IMG/VR virus record: IMGVR_UViG_3300022868_000015
Span: 24,479-88,478 of that record
Reading direction: 5' to 3' (one strand)
DNA length: 64,000 nt
Source of the DNA: a virus
Shown: in pieces, positions 17,542 through 25,562 of the stretch
How positions within the stretch are numbered: position 1 is the stretch's first letter
Layout: the number at the start of each line of letters is the position of its first letter
Translations under genes and position numbers: made by a program
The notes under the pieces: generated by a model
What the model was told of the DNA's origin: nothing
Seen by the model: the letters and a program-made list of their open reading frames with translations, nothing else
Database searches by the model: none

Positions 17542-18198
17542 TTATTTTCTAATTCTTTCTATTTTATATTTTCTAAGTTTTCTTACAGTTTTCTTATTAT
17601 GGGTTTCAATTTGTTCTGGAGTAAAACCAATCCATAAATCAACATCTACAGGAATTAAAATACCTTCTAATTGAGACCAATTATCACATGATAAATATTT
17701 TAAACTTTTAGGTAATTTTGGTAACCTTTTAATTGGATTATCATAACATTGTAAATCTTCTAAATCTTCTGGTAATACTGGTAATTCTTTCAATAAATTT
17801 GTATCACAATATAAATATTTAAGTGTTTTTGGTAAATCAGGTAATTCAGTTAATTCATTTTCATAACAATATAAATGTGCTAAATCTTCTTTTAATTCAG
17901 GTAACTTTTTTAAATCTTTTCTCTCAAACACATCTTTAGCTAATGAACCATATTTTTCAATCAATTCAACAGCTCCTTCAAGTTCTTTTATCAATACATT
18001 AAATTGTGTTTCATTCCTAATACTTTTATATTTATTGTAATATACTTTAAACATATCATCATATTCTTTAAATTTAACATACAATATAAAATAATAATAT
18101 ACATTGATGTGTATTTTTTCAATATATTCAATATATTCAAAAAGTTTATTAAAATTATCTGTATTATATTTATGTCTCACCCTTTCCAATTTACTCAT
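17542..18198 (-). CDS. Leucine-rich repeat protein with helical N-domain and basic tail
   Basis: 218 residues. The first 100 form a helical region (YNKYKSIRNETQFNVLIKEL). Residues 112-175 hold four short LRRs of the L-P-x-L-P-x-x-L-x-x-L-x-C type. The end KTVRKLRKYKIERIRK is the basic tail also seen on non-LRR proteins here. This combination suggests that LRR core and tail were joined as modules. Function unknown; probable protein-binding. Confidence 0.65.
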   Translation of the reverse strand: MSKLERVRHKYNTDNFNKLFEYIEYIEKIHINVYYYFILYVKFKEYDDMFKVYYNKYKSIRNETQFNVLIKELEGAVELIEKYGSLAKDVFERKDLKKLPELKEDLAHLYCYENELTELPDLPKTLKYLYCDTNLLKELPVLPEDLEDLQCYDNPIKRLPKLPKSLKYLSCDNWSQLEGILIPVDVDLWIGFTPEQIETHNKKTVRKLRKYKIERIRK

Positions 18199-18203
18199 AA
18201 GGT

Positions 18204-18542
18204 TTAATCACTCATCTTCAGGTTTTTCTTCACTAAGAAATTTATTGCTAAATTTATTAATTTAGAATTATAATTTTTAAATTGTTCTAATACTAACTTA
18301 TTTATTTCTTCAGTTTGATGTTTATCTATAACATTAATTTCAATCATTCCATATTCAAAATTATATCTAATGTAGTAATTAACAAAATAATTAATTATTA
18401 CATTACCTAATTCTAAATTATAAAGATTAGCATTAGTTTCTTTAGTTACTTTATAACTTTCTTTATTAAGAGATTTTATAATCTCCTTTAATAAATCTTT
18501 TTCTAAATTTTTCATTTCCGTTTGTTTATTCATTTTATTCAT
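18204..18542 (-). CDS. Hypothetical protein
   Basis: 112 residues, not recognised. Helical N-terminus (MNKMNKQTEMKNLEKDLLKE), a beta region with several Tyr/Asn (YFVNYYIRYNFEYGMIEINV), and a helical end. Several Met codons at the start make the exact initiation uncertain. Overlaps the next upstream small gene by a few bases. Confidence 0.45.
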   Translation of the reverse strand: MNKMNKQTEMKNLEKDLLKEIIKSLNKESYKVTKETNANLYNLELGNVIINYFVNYYIRYNFEYGMIEINVIDKHQTEEINKLVLEQFKNYNSKLINLAINFLVKKNLKMSD

Positions 18543-18696
18543 TATTTTTTAAATACTCATTTACACATTCTGATAAAGACTCAGATTCAAATTTAACAAC
18601 AAATTCACCTAATTCTCTTGAATAATGTATTTGGTTATTAATGGTTAAAGATTGATATAACACCAATATTTGACCTTCGTTTTCATTAGTACACAT
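18535..18696 (-). CDS. Small hypothetical protein
   Basis: 53 residues starting MCTNENEGQILVLYQSLTIN and ending VNEYLKNNE. Its start codon lies inside the last codons of the ART-like gene 18686-18976 and its stop overlaps the next gene, the tight packing typical of real genes here. No domain is recognised. Confidence 0.45.
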   Translation of the reverse strand: MCTNENEGQILVLYQSLTINNQIHYSRELGEFVVKFESESLSECVNEYLKNNE

Positions 18697-18976
18697 ATTT
18701 TATATCTATTGGTTCAAAGACACTAAATTGCCAACAATATTGACCTTCTGGTGGATTAAAACCATAATTATCATGAGGTTTTCCTCTTGGTTCGTATTCT
18801 ACTTCTAATAATACATTACCATAACTATCTCCAAAATCATCTGGTGATAAATAAGTGTGTCTATAGTTAAAAGTTACTCCCCATAATACTCCTTCTTGTT
18901 GTATTTTATCCCAATTTTCTTGTGTTGTTCTGTGATAAAATTTATAACTCATTATAATATAACTTTTAAAGTTCAA
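18686..18976 (-). CDS. ADP-ribosyltransferase-like small protein
   Basis: 96 residues. FYHRTTQENWDKIQQEGVLW gives the H-x-T and I-x-x-x-G-L-like helix, and HTYLSPDDFGDSYGNVLLEV gives the following beta segment, as in compact ART-fold proteins of phages. The C-terminal GFNPPEGQYCWQFSVFEPI continues the pattern. A second Met eight codons in (MSYKFYHRTT) is the more likely start, as the first residues MNFKSYII are not conserved in such proteins. Catalytic activity is not demonstrated; it is different from the three tagged ART-like paralogs. Confidence 0.5.
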   Translation of the reverse strand: MNFKSYIIMSYKFYHRTTQENWDKIQQEGVLWGVTFNYRHTYLSPDDFGDSYGNVLLEVEYEPRGKPHDNYGFNPPEGQYCWQFSVFEPIDIKYVY

Positions 18977-18982
18977 AATTAT

Positions 18983-19207
18983 TTAAACTTCTTCTTCATT
19001 TGCTTCTCGAAAATTATTTGTATGATACATACCAATAATTTTACCGGTTTTTAAATCTCCTAATATACAATGACCTGGCGCTTGTGGAACTTCTCCAAAA
19101 AATATAAATAATTTCTCACCAAATAAATCTTTGTAATATTTTTCGTATGTTTCATCTGTGCAAGTAGTTCTATCAAAAACTACAAACGCGTTTTGTCTAA
19201 TCTTCAT
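18983..19207 (-). CDS. Conserved small phage protein
   Basis: 74 residues. LFGEKLFIFFGEVPQAPGHC and GKIIGMYHTNNFREANEEEV match a short protein that I recognise as common in large phages, with conserved GH-C and Y-H-T-x-N-F. No function has been assigned to that family to my knowledge. It overlaps the upstream gene at its start, so the two are co-translated. Confidence 0.6.
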   Translation of the reverse strand: MKIRQNAFVVFDRTTCTDETYEKYYKDLFGEKLFIFFGEVPQAPGHCILGDLKTGKIIGMYHTNNFREANEEEV

Positions 19208-19611
19208 TTTCTTCTTCTCTTTTTATTAATGTATAACCTACCGTATATCCTTTATGATATACGTTTCTTTCTCTTTCATTTGAAACAATTACAAAAGCAT
19301 TTGAATCCATATCTGGTTCAAATTCTTGGTTGAAACCAGTCTTCAAAAAAGTATCATCTCGATCTATTAAATTTATATTGATAATATCTGTTCTTCTTTT
19401 AGGATATATAGGCACATTAAATTCATATTCTGAATTACCTTTATATATGATCAATGTATCTTGGTCTTTAAATTTACTAATTATAGAATCTCTACATTTC
19501 TCAATATATTCTCCATATGCGTCACGTCCCAAACATGCACAATTTACTAATTATTTTAAGATCATTATATATTTCATTTGCAATTTTCTCTCTTAATTCT
19601 TTTTCATCCAT
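19197..19611 (-). pseudogene. Small phage gene interrupted by a frameshift
   Basis: The visible long frame 19197-19532 has no ATG near its start and opens with TTG in C-L-G-R-D-A-Y-G-E-Y. Upstream an ATG frame (19522-19611) encodes MDEKELREKIANEIYNDLKI and stops just after entering the same DNA. The order 'L-R-E-K-I-A-x-x-I' followed by 'A-C-L-G-R-D-A-Y-G-E-Y' and 'YIEKCRDSI' fits a single small phage protein of about 135 residues split by a one-base shift near 19535. The N-part alone cannot be functional. Mutation versus sequencing error is open. Confidence 0.55.
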
Positions 19612-19627
19612 ATTATTCTTAGTTTTA

Positions 19628-19741
19628 TTATTTATACCAAAAAGCTGTTACATCCTGATAACTTGTAATGATAAAATCATCCTCAGGATTTTCAATCATT
19701 CCTTTTATTTTTGATTCAGTTATACAAAAAGTAAATTTCAT
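19628..19741 (-). CDS. Very small hypothetical protein
   Basis: 37 residues (MKFTFCITESKIKGMIENPE at the start), ending VTAFWYK. Located between the PspC-like gene and the frameshifted gene on the same strand. Nothing is recognised; support is the tight packing only. Confidence 0.35.
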   Translation of the reverse strand: MKFTFCITESKIKGMIENPEDDFIITSYQDVTAFWYK

Positions 19742-19774
19742 ATTCATCGTGGCAATATTTTCTCATATTTTGGT

Positions 19775-19918
19775 TCATAATACTATCCAACTTAATAGTA
19801 AATAAATAATTGCTGATGCACCAAACGAAAAGAATGTTAAAAATATAAATATAAATCTATATATCCAAGCATCTACATTTGTCTCACTTCCTAAGTGTTC
19901 ACATAATCCTGTAATCAT
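19775..19918 (-). CDS. PspC-domain-like single-membrane-span protein
   Basis: 47 residues. ITGLCEHLGSETNVDAWIYR followed by a hydrophobic span (FIFIFLTFFSFGASAIIYLL) has the PspC pattern: G-[LV]-C-x-x-L-x-x-x-x-x-x-x-x-x-x-R before a transmembrane helix. In bacteria PspC takes part in envelope stress responses. A free-standing domain in a phage could act on the host membrane. Identification rests on pattern and length. Confidence 0.5.
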   Translation of the reverse strand: MITGLCEHLGSETNVDAWIYRFIFIFLTFFSFGASAIIYLLLSWIVL

Positions 19919-19920
19919 AA

Positions 19921-20451
19921 TTAATCTCCTTTTTTAAAATGTTTTTTTATTTTATTAATTGTATATTCAGACAAAATCCATGGAAATGTATATCCACTTT
20001 CTTTTTCTAATTTATCTGATTTTTCGTTTAAAAATCTTTCATTGCCTGGTATTTCTACAAAATATTTAATATCTTCATAATTAAAGTTTGAAACTACACC
20101 TGAACAAACATCCCATTTTGAATATTGTGTCCTGAGTTTTATTTCTCCAAGAACGGGATTCAACTCAACCAATTTTTCATAATGAAAATCAGCAACTCTA
20201 ACATCATTTAAATGATATGGTGATATATTAAATAATTCTGGAAAAGTTTTCCAATCTCCGCATATGTTTATATCTAAATATTCTGAATAGTCTTGAGCGG
20301 GTTTTTGCTCTATATTCTCAATTCCAAAACAAACCCACACATCACCATTATGGTATTCAGTTATTTTTTCTAATATTGATGTACCAATTTCTATTCTATC
20401 TTCTACTGATTTTGTATAACCAAAATCACAGGCACCTGATTTTTTATTCAA
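19921..20451 (-). CDS. Hypothetical protein
   Basis: 176 residues, not recognised. It has a mixed alpha/beta appearance with several Cys and Trp (DVWVCFGIENIE, DINICGDWKTFPELFN, SKWDVCSGVVSNF). No tag at either end. It follows the TnpB element downstream on the same strand; no relation is evident. Confidence 0.45.
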   Translation of the reverse strand: MNKKSGACDFGYTKSVEDRIEIGTSILEKITEYHNGDVWVCFGIENIEQKPAQDYSEYLDINICGDWKTFPELFNISPYHLNDVRVADFHYEKLVELNPVLGEIKLRTQYSKWDVCSGVVSNFNYEDIKYFVEIPGNERFLNEKSDKLEKESGYTFPWILSEYTINKIKKHFKKGD

Positions 20452-20494
20452 TTTTTATAATATTCTTTTTTGTGGTTATGTCTTTTTCAACTAT

Positions 20495-20510
20495 AAACAG
20501 TAAACTGTTT
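20495..20510. repeat. Small hairpin at the 3' side of tnpB
   Basis: AAACAG-TAAA-CTGTTT forms a six-base stem 18 bp beyond the tnpB stop. Imperfect subterminal hairpins of this kind occur at the right ends of IS200/IS605 elements and in the omega RNA of TnpB. The short stem makes the assignment tentative. Confidence 0.35.
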
Positions 20511-20527
20511 TAAAAAATATACATTTT

Positions 20528-21724
20528 TTAATTTGAACCAATAGTTATTAATTCTGGATGAACAGCACACCCTCTATCCCATTTAAATTCTGGGACTACT
20601 TTTTTTAATATATTATATGATGCGTTTAAATCAGCATTTATTAATATGTTTTCTTTACTTTTAAACATACCCCTTGAAACCCTTTTACCACAATATTCTT
20701 TATGTTTTTTTAATTCTTCACCATCAATAAAAGAACATTTACTTGTGAAACTTTCTTCATTTAATTTAACATTCAAACCTTCTTTTAATGCTTTATATTC
20801 AATCATTTGAATTAATTTATAAAAAGGTATTTGAACAAAATTTTGATTATTCTTCTTACCCATATTTACATTTTGTTTCCAACTTTTATTATAACCAATA
20901 ATTATTGTATTTAAATCATTTTTTAAACAAAAATCAACCAAATATTTAGATGCATTATGTAAGTAATTATTTATTTTATTATTTCTTTTTTCAGTTAATA
21001 AATATAACCTTTTACTTATAAAAGTTTTCTTTGGTAATTTTGATTGTAATTTAGACAACTTTTTATTATAATATTGATTAATTGATTTTAATGGTCTACC
21101 GTTAATGATTATAGGTTTTACAACCTTTTCATTTGAAGTTATAGCCATTAAATTATTTACACCTAAATCAACACTACAATATTTACTATTGTCTAACTTT
21201 AAAGGTTTTTCATCATATTTATATACTATATTTATTTTATATTTTTTTGTTTTAAGTGGTTTTACCTGAACCTCAATTATTTTTTTACTTTTATTTTGAA
21301 ATGGTAATTTAATACCTGTTTTATATAATTCTATATAACCTTCCTTTTCAAGATTTTTAGTTTTTACAGCATTATCCACCAAAATGGCTGTAAATTTACT
21401 ATTTTTAGGTAAATATTTAGGTAAATTTGGTTTACCAGTAAATCTATTTGGATTCTTTTTCCATTCTTTCATAGCGTTAAAAAAACTTTTCCAATTTGCA
21501 TTAAGTATTCTTAGTGTTGGTCTAGCAATTCTAGATAATAAATCTTTATATTCTACGTGATCTTTCATAATGGTATACATATCATATACTGTAATATAAT
21601 TACCATGATTAATAAATTCCTGTCTGATAATGTAGTTAGCTTTATTGTAAAGATTTTTGGTTTTAACACAAATATCGTTTAAATTATTGTTATTTTTAAT
21701 TATATGTGATTCAATTAAATACAA
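20528..21724 (-). CDS. tnpB: TnpB (IS200/IS605 family RNA-guided nuclease)
   Basis: 398 residues. RuvC-type residues are in place: Asp186 in CSVDLGVNNL, Glu323/324 in KLNEESFTSKC, and Asp365 in INADLNASYNI. The zinc-ribbon region keeps TSKCSF and YCGKR but lacks the usual second C-x-x-C pair, as in a known TnpB subgroup. TnpB is an RNA-guided DNA nuclease that helps retain its transposon. No TnpA transposase is nearby, so this is an orphan that would need TnpA in trans. An unrelated TnpB remnant lies at 62240-62524. AT content matches the neighbours, so it is an old resident or from a similar genome. Confidence 0.9.
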   Translation of the reverse strand: MYLIESHIIKNNNNLNDICVKTKNLYNKANYIIRQEFINHGNYITVYDMYTIMKDHVEYKDLLSRIARPTLRILNANWKSFFNAMKEWKKNPNRFTGKPNLPKYLPKNSKFTAILVDNAVKTKNLEKEGYIELYKTGIKLPFQNKSKKIIEVQVKPLKTKKYKINIVYKYDEKPLKLDNSKYCSVDLGVNNLMAITSNEKVVKPIIINGRPLKSINQYYNKKLSKLQSKLPKKTFISKRLYLLTEKRNNKINNYLHNASKYLVDFCLKNDLNTIIIGYNKSWKQNVNMGKKNNQNFVQIPFYKLIQMIEYKALKEGLNVKLNEESFTSKCSFIDGEELKKHKEYCGKRVSRGMFKSKENILINADLNASYNILKKVVPEFKWDRGCAVHPELITIGSN

Positions 21725-21789
21725 TTTGTGTAGAAATAATTTTTCTTTACACCTATATATTAAAAATAAAAAGTCAAGATAATATTTTT

Positions 21790-21851
21790 TATGGTTTTAA
21801 TATCATTTATTACATAAATGTACCAAACGTACTATGGTTTTAATATCATTT
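21790..21851. repeat. Pair of 19-bp direct repeats
   Basis: tatggttttaatatcattt occurs at 21790-21808 and again at 21833-21851. The second copy lies in the last codons of the PH-like gene and the first directly beyond its stop, next to the tnpB left side. Probably a small duplication made at the edge of the element. Confidence 0.6.
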
Positions 21852-22087
21852 TTATTAAATCCGTTAATTTTAATTCTACCTCCTGTTGTTTTAAATAATA
21901 ATCCGTCTCCAAATAAACCACCTTCAACTGTTATTTCAACAATATTTTTTATTAGAATAACTGTTTCGTTTATTGATATTAAATTACCATCTCTTTTTTT
22001 ATAAATCACTTCTGAATCAGTGATAGTTATGTGGTCAGGTCTTAATAAATTGCCTCCGCACCAAAATTGTGATTTGAATTTTTTCAT
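21803..22087 (-). CDS. PH-domain-like small protein
   Basis: 94 residues. ITDSEVIYKKRDGNLISINE followed by alternating strands and the final helix (NKNDIKTIVRLVHLC) resembles the bacterial pleckstrin-homology-like fold found in many small proteins. The segment GGLFGDGLLFKTTGGRIKIN contains the beta-turn Gly residues. No transmembrane segment. Its 3' end overlaps a direct repeat. Function unknown. Confidence 0.5.
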   Translation of the reverse strand: MKKFKSQFWCGGNLLRPDHITITDSEVIYKKRDGNLISINETVILIKNIVEITVEGGLFGDGLLFKTTGGRIKINGFNKNDIKTIVRLVHLCNK

Positions 22088-22095
22088 ACTTAATT

Positions 22096-22680
22096 TTAAT
22101 TTAATTTTATTATATTATTTTTATTTTTCTTTTTTTCTTTTCCAATATAAATTGTGGTATCTTCACCCGCAATTTCATTAATAACTTTTGTTTCTGAAAT
22201 TATTAATTTAACACCATCTGACTTTTCTGGATTCTTATATTCTTTTGTAATTATTTCATCAGGTTTTGTCTCAACTTCAGGATTAGTATAACTTATACCA
22301 CCATTGTCTCCAATTCCAAAATGGTCAAAAGTTTCATAATGATTCCATGTTGTATTTTTAGTAAATATACTATCAAACTCATGTATATTTACTTCAGTAT
22401 ATTCTTGTATGTGATTTTCACCATCATACTTATAATTTACAATAACAATCTCTTTTGTCTTATTATATTCAATTACTGGATATATTTGAGATGTTTCTGT
22501 TTTCCAATCAATCAAAAGACCTACAACTGATGAAGCAAAAATAACACAAAGAAAAGCAAACATAAATCCAGCTCCAACCGAAAAATCATTGTAATAATTT
22601 TTCTTCTTCCACGTTGTAAAAATTGAACATATTAATAATATAAAGGCAATACTACTTGCAACAATCAACAGTGTACTCAT
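22096..22680 (-). CDS. Two-span membrane protein, paralog A of four
   Basis: 194 residues. Two hydrophobic spans at about 3-24 and 36-60 are followed by a soluble domain beginning IYPVIEYNKTKEIVIVNYKY and continuing with a W-x-x-Y-x-x-x-x-x-F-G segment (NTTWNHYETFDHFG). The same layout occurs in 22683-23214, 23217-23717 and 23719-24204. The soluble domains diverge while length and order are kept. The end IIKLN is shared with the next two. Probably an inner-membrane protein family expanded by tandem duplication; function not recognised. Confidence 0.6.
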   Translation of the reverse strand: MSTLLIVASSIAFILLICSIFTTWKKKNYYNDFSVGAGFMFAFLCVIFASSVVGLLIDWKTETSQIYPVIEYNKTKEIVIVNYKYDGENHIQEYTEVNIHEFDSIFTKNTTWNHYETFDHFGIGDNGGISYTNPEVETKPDEIITKEYKNPEKSDGVKLIISETKVINEIAGEDTTIYIGKEKKKNKNNIIKLN

Positions 22681-22682
22681 AA

Positions 22683-23214
22683 TTAATTTAATTTTATAAT
22701 GTTAAACTTCTTTTTCTCTTTTTTTGTTTCTTCCTTCTTTTTCTCTTTAGGTTTTTCCTTAGGTTCTTCTTTTTTATATGATATCTCTCTGATTTTTGTT
22801 GAATCAACTATTTCAGGTGTCTCAAATTTTAAATTATGTTCTATAATTTTACCAAAATGATTTATTTCTTCTTTCACATAAAATACAGTATTCTCATTAA
22901 AATTAGTTTCAAACTCTTTATTTGTATATTTCTTTGCAAATGTTGTTGTCCAATTACTTAATTTATAATCATAAGTTGCTTTAACAACAAGAGTTTCTTC
23001 ATTGTAAATAATATCAGGATAAGCATCAATATCATTTCTTTTCCATCCAGTAAAATAACCAATTAAAAATGTTGCAATAATAACAACTATAAACCACACA
23101 CAAACAAGTACCAGTACTCCACTCATGATAACCACCATCATCCCATGGTGTAAAAATCATAAATATTAAAAGTATTAAGGCTATACTTCCACCAATCCAT
23201 ATTAATAAACTCAT
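22683..23214 (-). pseudogene. Two-span membrane protein, paralog B, with frameshift
   Basis: The first frame from ATG at 23214 encodes MSLLIWIGGSIALILLIFMI and continues to PWDDGGYHEWS. The second frame, which contains VCVWFIVVIIATFLIGYFTG and the soluble domain, is offset by one base and ends IIKLN at 22683. Together they match paralog A at every feature, so one +1 shift near 23110-23125 breaks the gene. No homopolymer is at the joint. The downstream frame has its own ATG and might still yield a shortened protein with one membrane span. Confidence 0.65.
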
Positions 23215-23216
23215 AT

Positions 23217-23717
23217 CTAATTTATTTTTATAATATTTTTTTTATCTGTAATTTTTACAGTATCTTTCTCTTCTTTTATATTGTTAATTGAACGCAATAA
23301 ATCTTTTTCTTCTTTTATATTTGAATAATTTTTATATTCGTAATCACTTTTCTGTTGAAATGTAACTTTTATATCCTTTTTATGTCCAAATAAATTTTTA
23401 TCAAAAACAATATACCATTGTATATCATTTGTTAATTTATCATATTTAATATTAACACCATCTTCATAATCTTTACCATCATATTGATAAATGGCAGTTA
23501 CTTGATAATTCGTTTTATTGTGTCTTATTTTAGGATATATCTGGTGTGTTTCATTGCTATAACTTATAGAAGCGTAAAACCAAAATATAATTGAACAAAT
23601 TAAAGTACAAATCAATGCACCATACCAATGTTCAGTTGCTTTACCAATCCATCCAAATATTAAACCTAATATACAAGCCGAACATATACATATCATAACT
23701 ATTACACTTACACTCAT
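23217..23717 (-). CDS. Two-span membrane protein, paralog C of four
   Basis: 166 residues. Two membrane spans (SVIVMICICSACILGLIFG, then LICTLICSIIFWFYASI) precede a soluble domain with IYPKIRHNKTNYQVTAIYQY and IQWYIVFDKNLFGHK. It ends KKNIIKIN. It is the most compact of the intact copies and starts one codon from the stop of the next paralog upstream. Same inferred membrane role as its neighbours. Confidence 0.6.
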   Translation of the reverse strand: MSVSVIVMICICSACILGLIFGWIGKATEHWYGALICTLICSIIFWFYASISYSNETHQIYPKIRHNKTNYQVTAIYQYDGKDYEDGVNIKYDKLTNDIQWYIVFDKNLFGHKKDIKVTFQQKSDYEYKNYSNIKEEKDLLRSINNIKEEKDTVKITDKKNIIKIN

Positions 23718-23718
23718 A

Positions 23719-24204
23719 TTACAATTCTATTAAATTACTTTTTATTTTTTCTTTTATTTCAGGGTCTTTTTTCTTTTCTTCTGTTTTTTCTTCTGTTTTC
23801 TTAGAATAATCAACGCTTTTAACTATATTTTTAGGTTTTTTAAATACTATTGTAGATTTATTAAGTTTATAACCATAAAAATTCATATTATATTCAACAT
23901 ACCACTCTAAACCAGGTTTAAGATCATTGAAATTAACATTAATCTTTTCTGTTTTTTCTTCACCTTTATATTCATAAATAGCATAAACAATTTGATTATT
24001 TTCATCATAATCTATTCTAGGATAGATTCTTTCAGATACTTTATCAAACACATTACCCATAAATATAAATATGATAACAAATGAAATAACACCAATAATA
24101 AGACTCGGTACTCCAAGACCGACCAAATCTTTTTTTATCGAATAAATAAATCCCAATAAACATAATGGGAATATAAATAAATTTATTAAAGCAATTATAC
24201 TCAT
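23719..24204 (-). CDS. Two-span membrane protein, paralog D of four
   Basis: 161 residues. Spans at about 4-24 and 31-54, then IYPRIDYDENNQIVYAIYEY and LEWYVEYNMNFYGYK, which match the corresponding segments of the other three. The C-terminal 40 residues are Lys/Glu-rich. It is first in the tandem set after coaB and starts one base from its stop, so the set and coaB are likely one transcript. Confidence 0.6.
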   Translation of the reverse strand: MSIIALINLFIFPLCLLGFIYSIKKDLVGLGVPSLIIGVISFVIIFIFMGNVFDKVSERIYPRIDYDENNQIVYAIYEYKGEEKTEKINVNFNDLKPGLEWYVEYNMNFYGYKLNKSTIVFKKPKNIVKSVDYSKKTEEKTEEKKKDPEIKEKIKSNLIEL

Positions 24205-24205
24205 T

Positions 24206-24856
24206 TTAGTTAAATATTTTATTAATTAATTTTTTGGCAATATCATCTTTGCCATTACATTTCACATAATTTTTCTCTGTATCAATAATATAAGCAATAT
24301 GTTCTTTTGCTATTTGCATTTCTAATTTATCATTAGCAATAACAAAATCACTATTGTTTCTAGTCATTGATTCATAAGCAATGTCAATCAAATTATTCAA
24401 AGATTGACCAACTTCAAACTTAAAACTAACAAGTTTAATTTCTGGATTCCACTTCTTAATATAAGAAATAACTTTGGGATTCTTTTTAATTCTTGATCTT
24501 AAAGAATCAATAAAGGCTTGTGGACTATCGCTTTTTAATTTTTCATTTAAAGATTCAAAACCAAAATCACTAATAGCCATTGAATGAATCACCACATCCA
24601 TTTTTGGTATTAATTTTTCCATTTCTTCCATAACTTCTTCAACAGAGTCAGCATATATTATATTGCCTTTGTAGAATATTTCAGGAATTACTGAATATTT
24701 AGAGCATAAATAATAACAATCTTGAATTTTGACTGATTTACTCATGAGCAAATTGTCAGCAATCTTTGCTCCTAATTTACCTGTACTAATATTAGTTAAT
24801 ACTCTTACATCATCTAAATATTCTCTAGTTCCACCCGCTGTAATTAAAATCTTCAT
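24206..24856 (-). CDS. coaB: CoaB-like phosphopantothenoylcysteine synthetase
   Basis: 216 residues, the length of the CoaB half of bacterial CoaBC (Dfp). ITAGGTREYLDDVRVLTNIS followed by TGKLG is the signature of the family, and VIANDK plus KLVSFKFE correspond to the conserved Asn and Lys region around the active site. The enzyme joins cysteine to 4'-phosphopantothenate with nucleotide hydrolysis in coenzyme A synthesis. In most bacteria it is fused to CoaC; here the two are separate genes with duplicated small genes between them. A phage-borne copy implies adjustment of host CoA supply. Confidence 0.8.
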   Translation of the reverse strand: MKILITAGGTREYLDDVRVLTNISTGKLGAKIADNLLMSKSVKIQDCYYLCSKYSVIPEIFYKGNIIYADSVEEVMEEMEKLIPKMDVVIHSMAISDFGFESLNEKLKSDSPQAFIDSLRSRIKKNPKVISYIKKWNPEIKLVSFKFEVGQSLNNLIDIAYESMTRNNSDFVIANDKLEMQIAKEHIAYIIDTEKNYVKCNGKDDIAKKLINKIFN

Positions 24857-24867
24857 ATTTTTATATT

Positions 24868-25068
24868 TTATATTTTGTCATAAATTATTATATCTACACT
24901 ATTAACATAACTACTTTCTTTCTTTGAAGCAAACACTTTAATGTCTATCAATCTTCTTTCTTTACACCATATATCTAACCATTCATTGACTTGATTTTTT
25001 ATATCCCATCTTCCAATAGATAGTAAAGTGTCTATTCTTTTAGTTTCTTCTATACTATTTAAACTCAT
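24868..25068 (-). CDS. Small duplicated protein 1, Cse60/DUF2758-like pattern
   Basis: 66 residues starting MSLNSIEETKRIDTLLSI. The pattern E-T-x-x-x-x-x-L near the start, then W-x-x-x-x-x-x-x-x-x-I-D-I-K, then a final D-I-I-I-Y is shared with 25065-25259, 25256-25459 and a partial copy. It recalls the small Cse60/DUF2758 proteins, which also end in a strand like L-I-V-Y, but I would not insist on homology. The copies overlap by four bases each. Confidence 0.5.
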   Translation of the reverse strand: MSLNSIEETKRIDTLLSIGRWDIKNQVNEWLDIWCKERRLIDIKVFASKKESSYVNSVDIIIYDKI

Positions 25069-25259
25069 ATTATATCATATATTATTAGTATATCTTTATC
25101 CCATTCACTACCTTTAGATAATGTAATTTTTATATCAATAATTTTATATTTTTCTTTATTCTCATTGATCCACTCATTAATTCTTGTTTGAACTTGAGTT
25201 TGTCTAATATCATATAAAAACTTAACCTGTAATGTTTCTTCTGTTTTATTTAAACTCAT
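25065..25259 (-). CDS. Small duplicated protein 2
   Basis: 64 residues starting MSLNKTEETLQVKFLYDI and ending ILIIYDII. The second copy in a head-to-tail set of similar genes. Conserved features are the E-T, the W-I-N-E-N helix and the I-I-D-I-K strand. The gene overlaps its neighbours by ATGA-like four-base overlaps. Confidence 0.5.
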   Translation of the reverse strand: MSLNKTEETLQVKFLYDIRQTQVQTRINEWINENKEKYKIIDIKITLSKGSEWDKDILIIYDII

Positions 25260-25459
25260 ATTATATCATATATTATTAGTATATCTTTTCTAAACTCATA
25301 TTCTTCATCAGAAGACGATGCAATTATATTTATATCTATAATTTTATAATTAGATTTATTTTTCTCAATCCAATTGTTTATTTTCTTTGATACCTTTTTT
25401 TGTTTAATATCATATAAATAATGGACTCTCTTTGTTTCGTCTATTTTATTTAGGTTCAT
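25256..25459 (-). CDS. Small duplicated protein 3
   Basis: 67 residues starting MNLNKIDETKRVHYLYDI, with IIDINIIASSS and final ILIIYDII. Third member of the tandem set. Its start codon lies inside the final codons of the truncated fourth copy directly upstream (25446-25562). Confidence 0.5.
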   Translation of the reverse strand: MNLNKIDETKRVHYLYDIKQKKVSKKINNWIEKNKSNYKIIDINIIASSSDEEYEFRKDILIIYDII

Positions 25460-25562
25460 AAATTATCAGTATTGATTTGTAAGAACTAGAATAACTACCA
25501 CCAGTAGAATTTGATATTATTTTAATATTTATTAATTCAATATCCTCATTTTCCTTTAACCA
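25446..25562 (-). pseudogene. 5'-truncated fourth copy of the small duplicated gene, joined to coaC
   Basis: In a frame different from coaC the minus strand reads WLKENEDIELINIKIIS and ends SILIIYEPK, which aligns with the C-terminal half of copies 1-3 starting exactly at their conserved Trp. The N-terminal half is missing and is replaced by the coaC 3' region. This marks the site of a deletion that removed the end of coaC and the beginning of this gene. Confidence 0.7.

Noticed and set aside
21790-21851. Target-site duplication of the TnpB element
   Set aside because: IS200/IS605 elements do not make target duplications, and the two copies are both on the same side of tnpB.
23032-23214. Independent 60-codon membrane protein
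   Set aside because: Comparison with the paralogs shows it to be the N-terminal part of the frameshifted paralog B.
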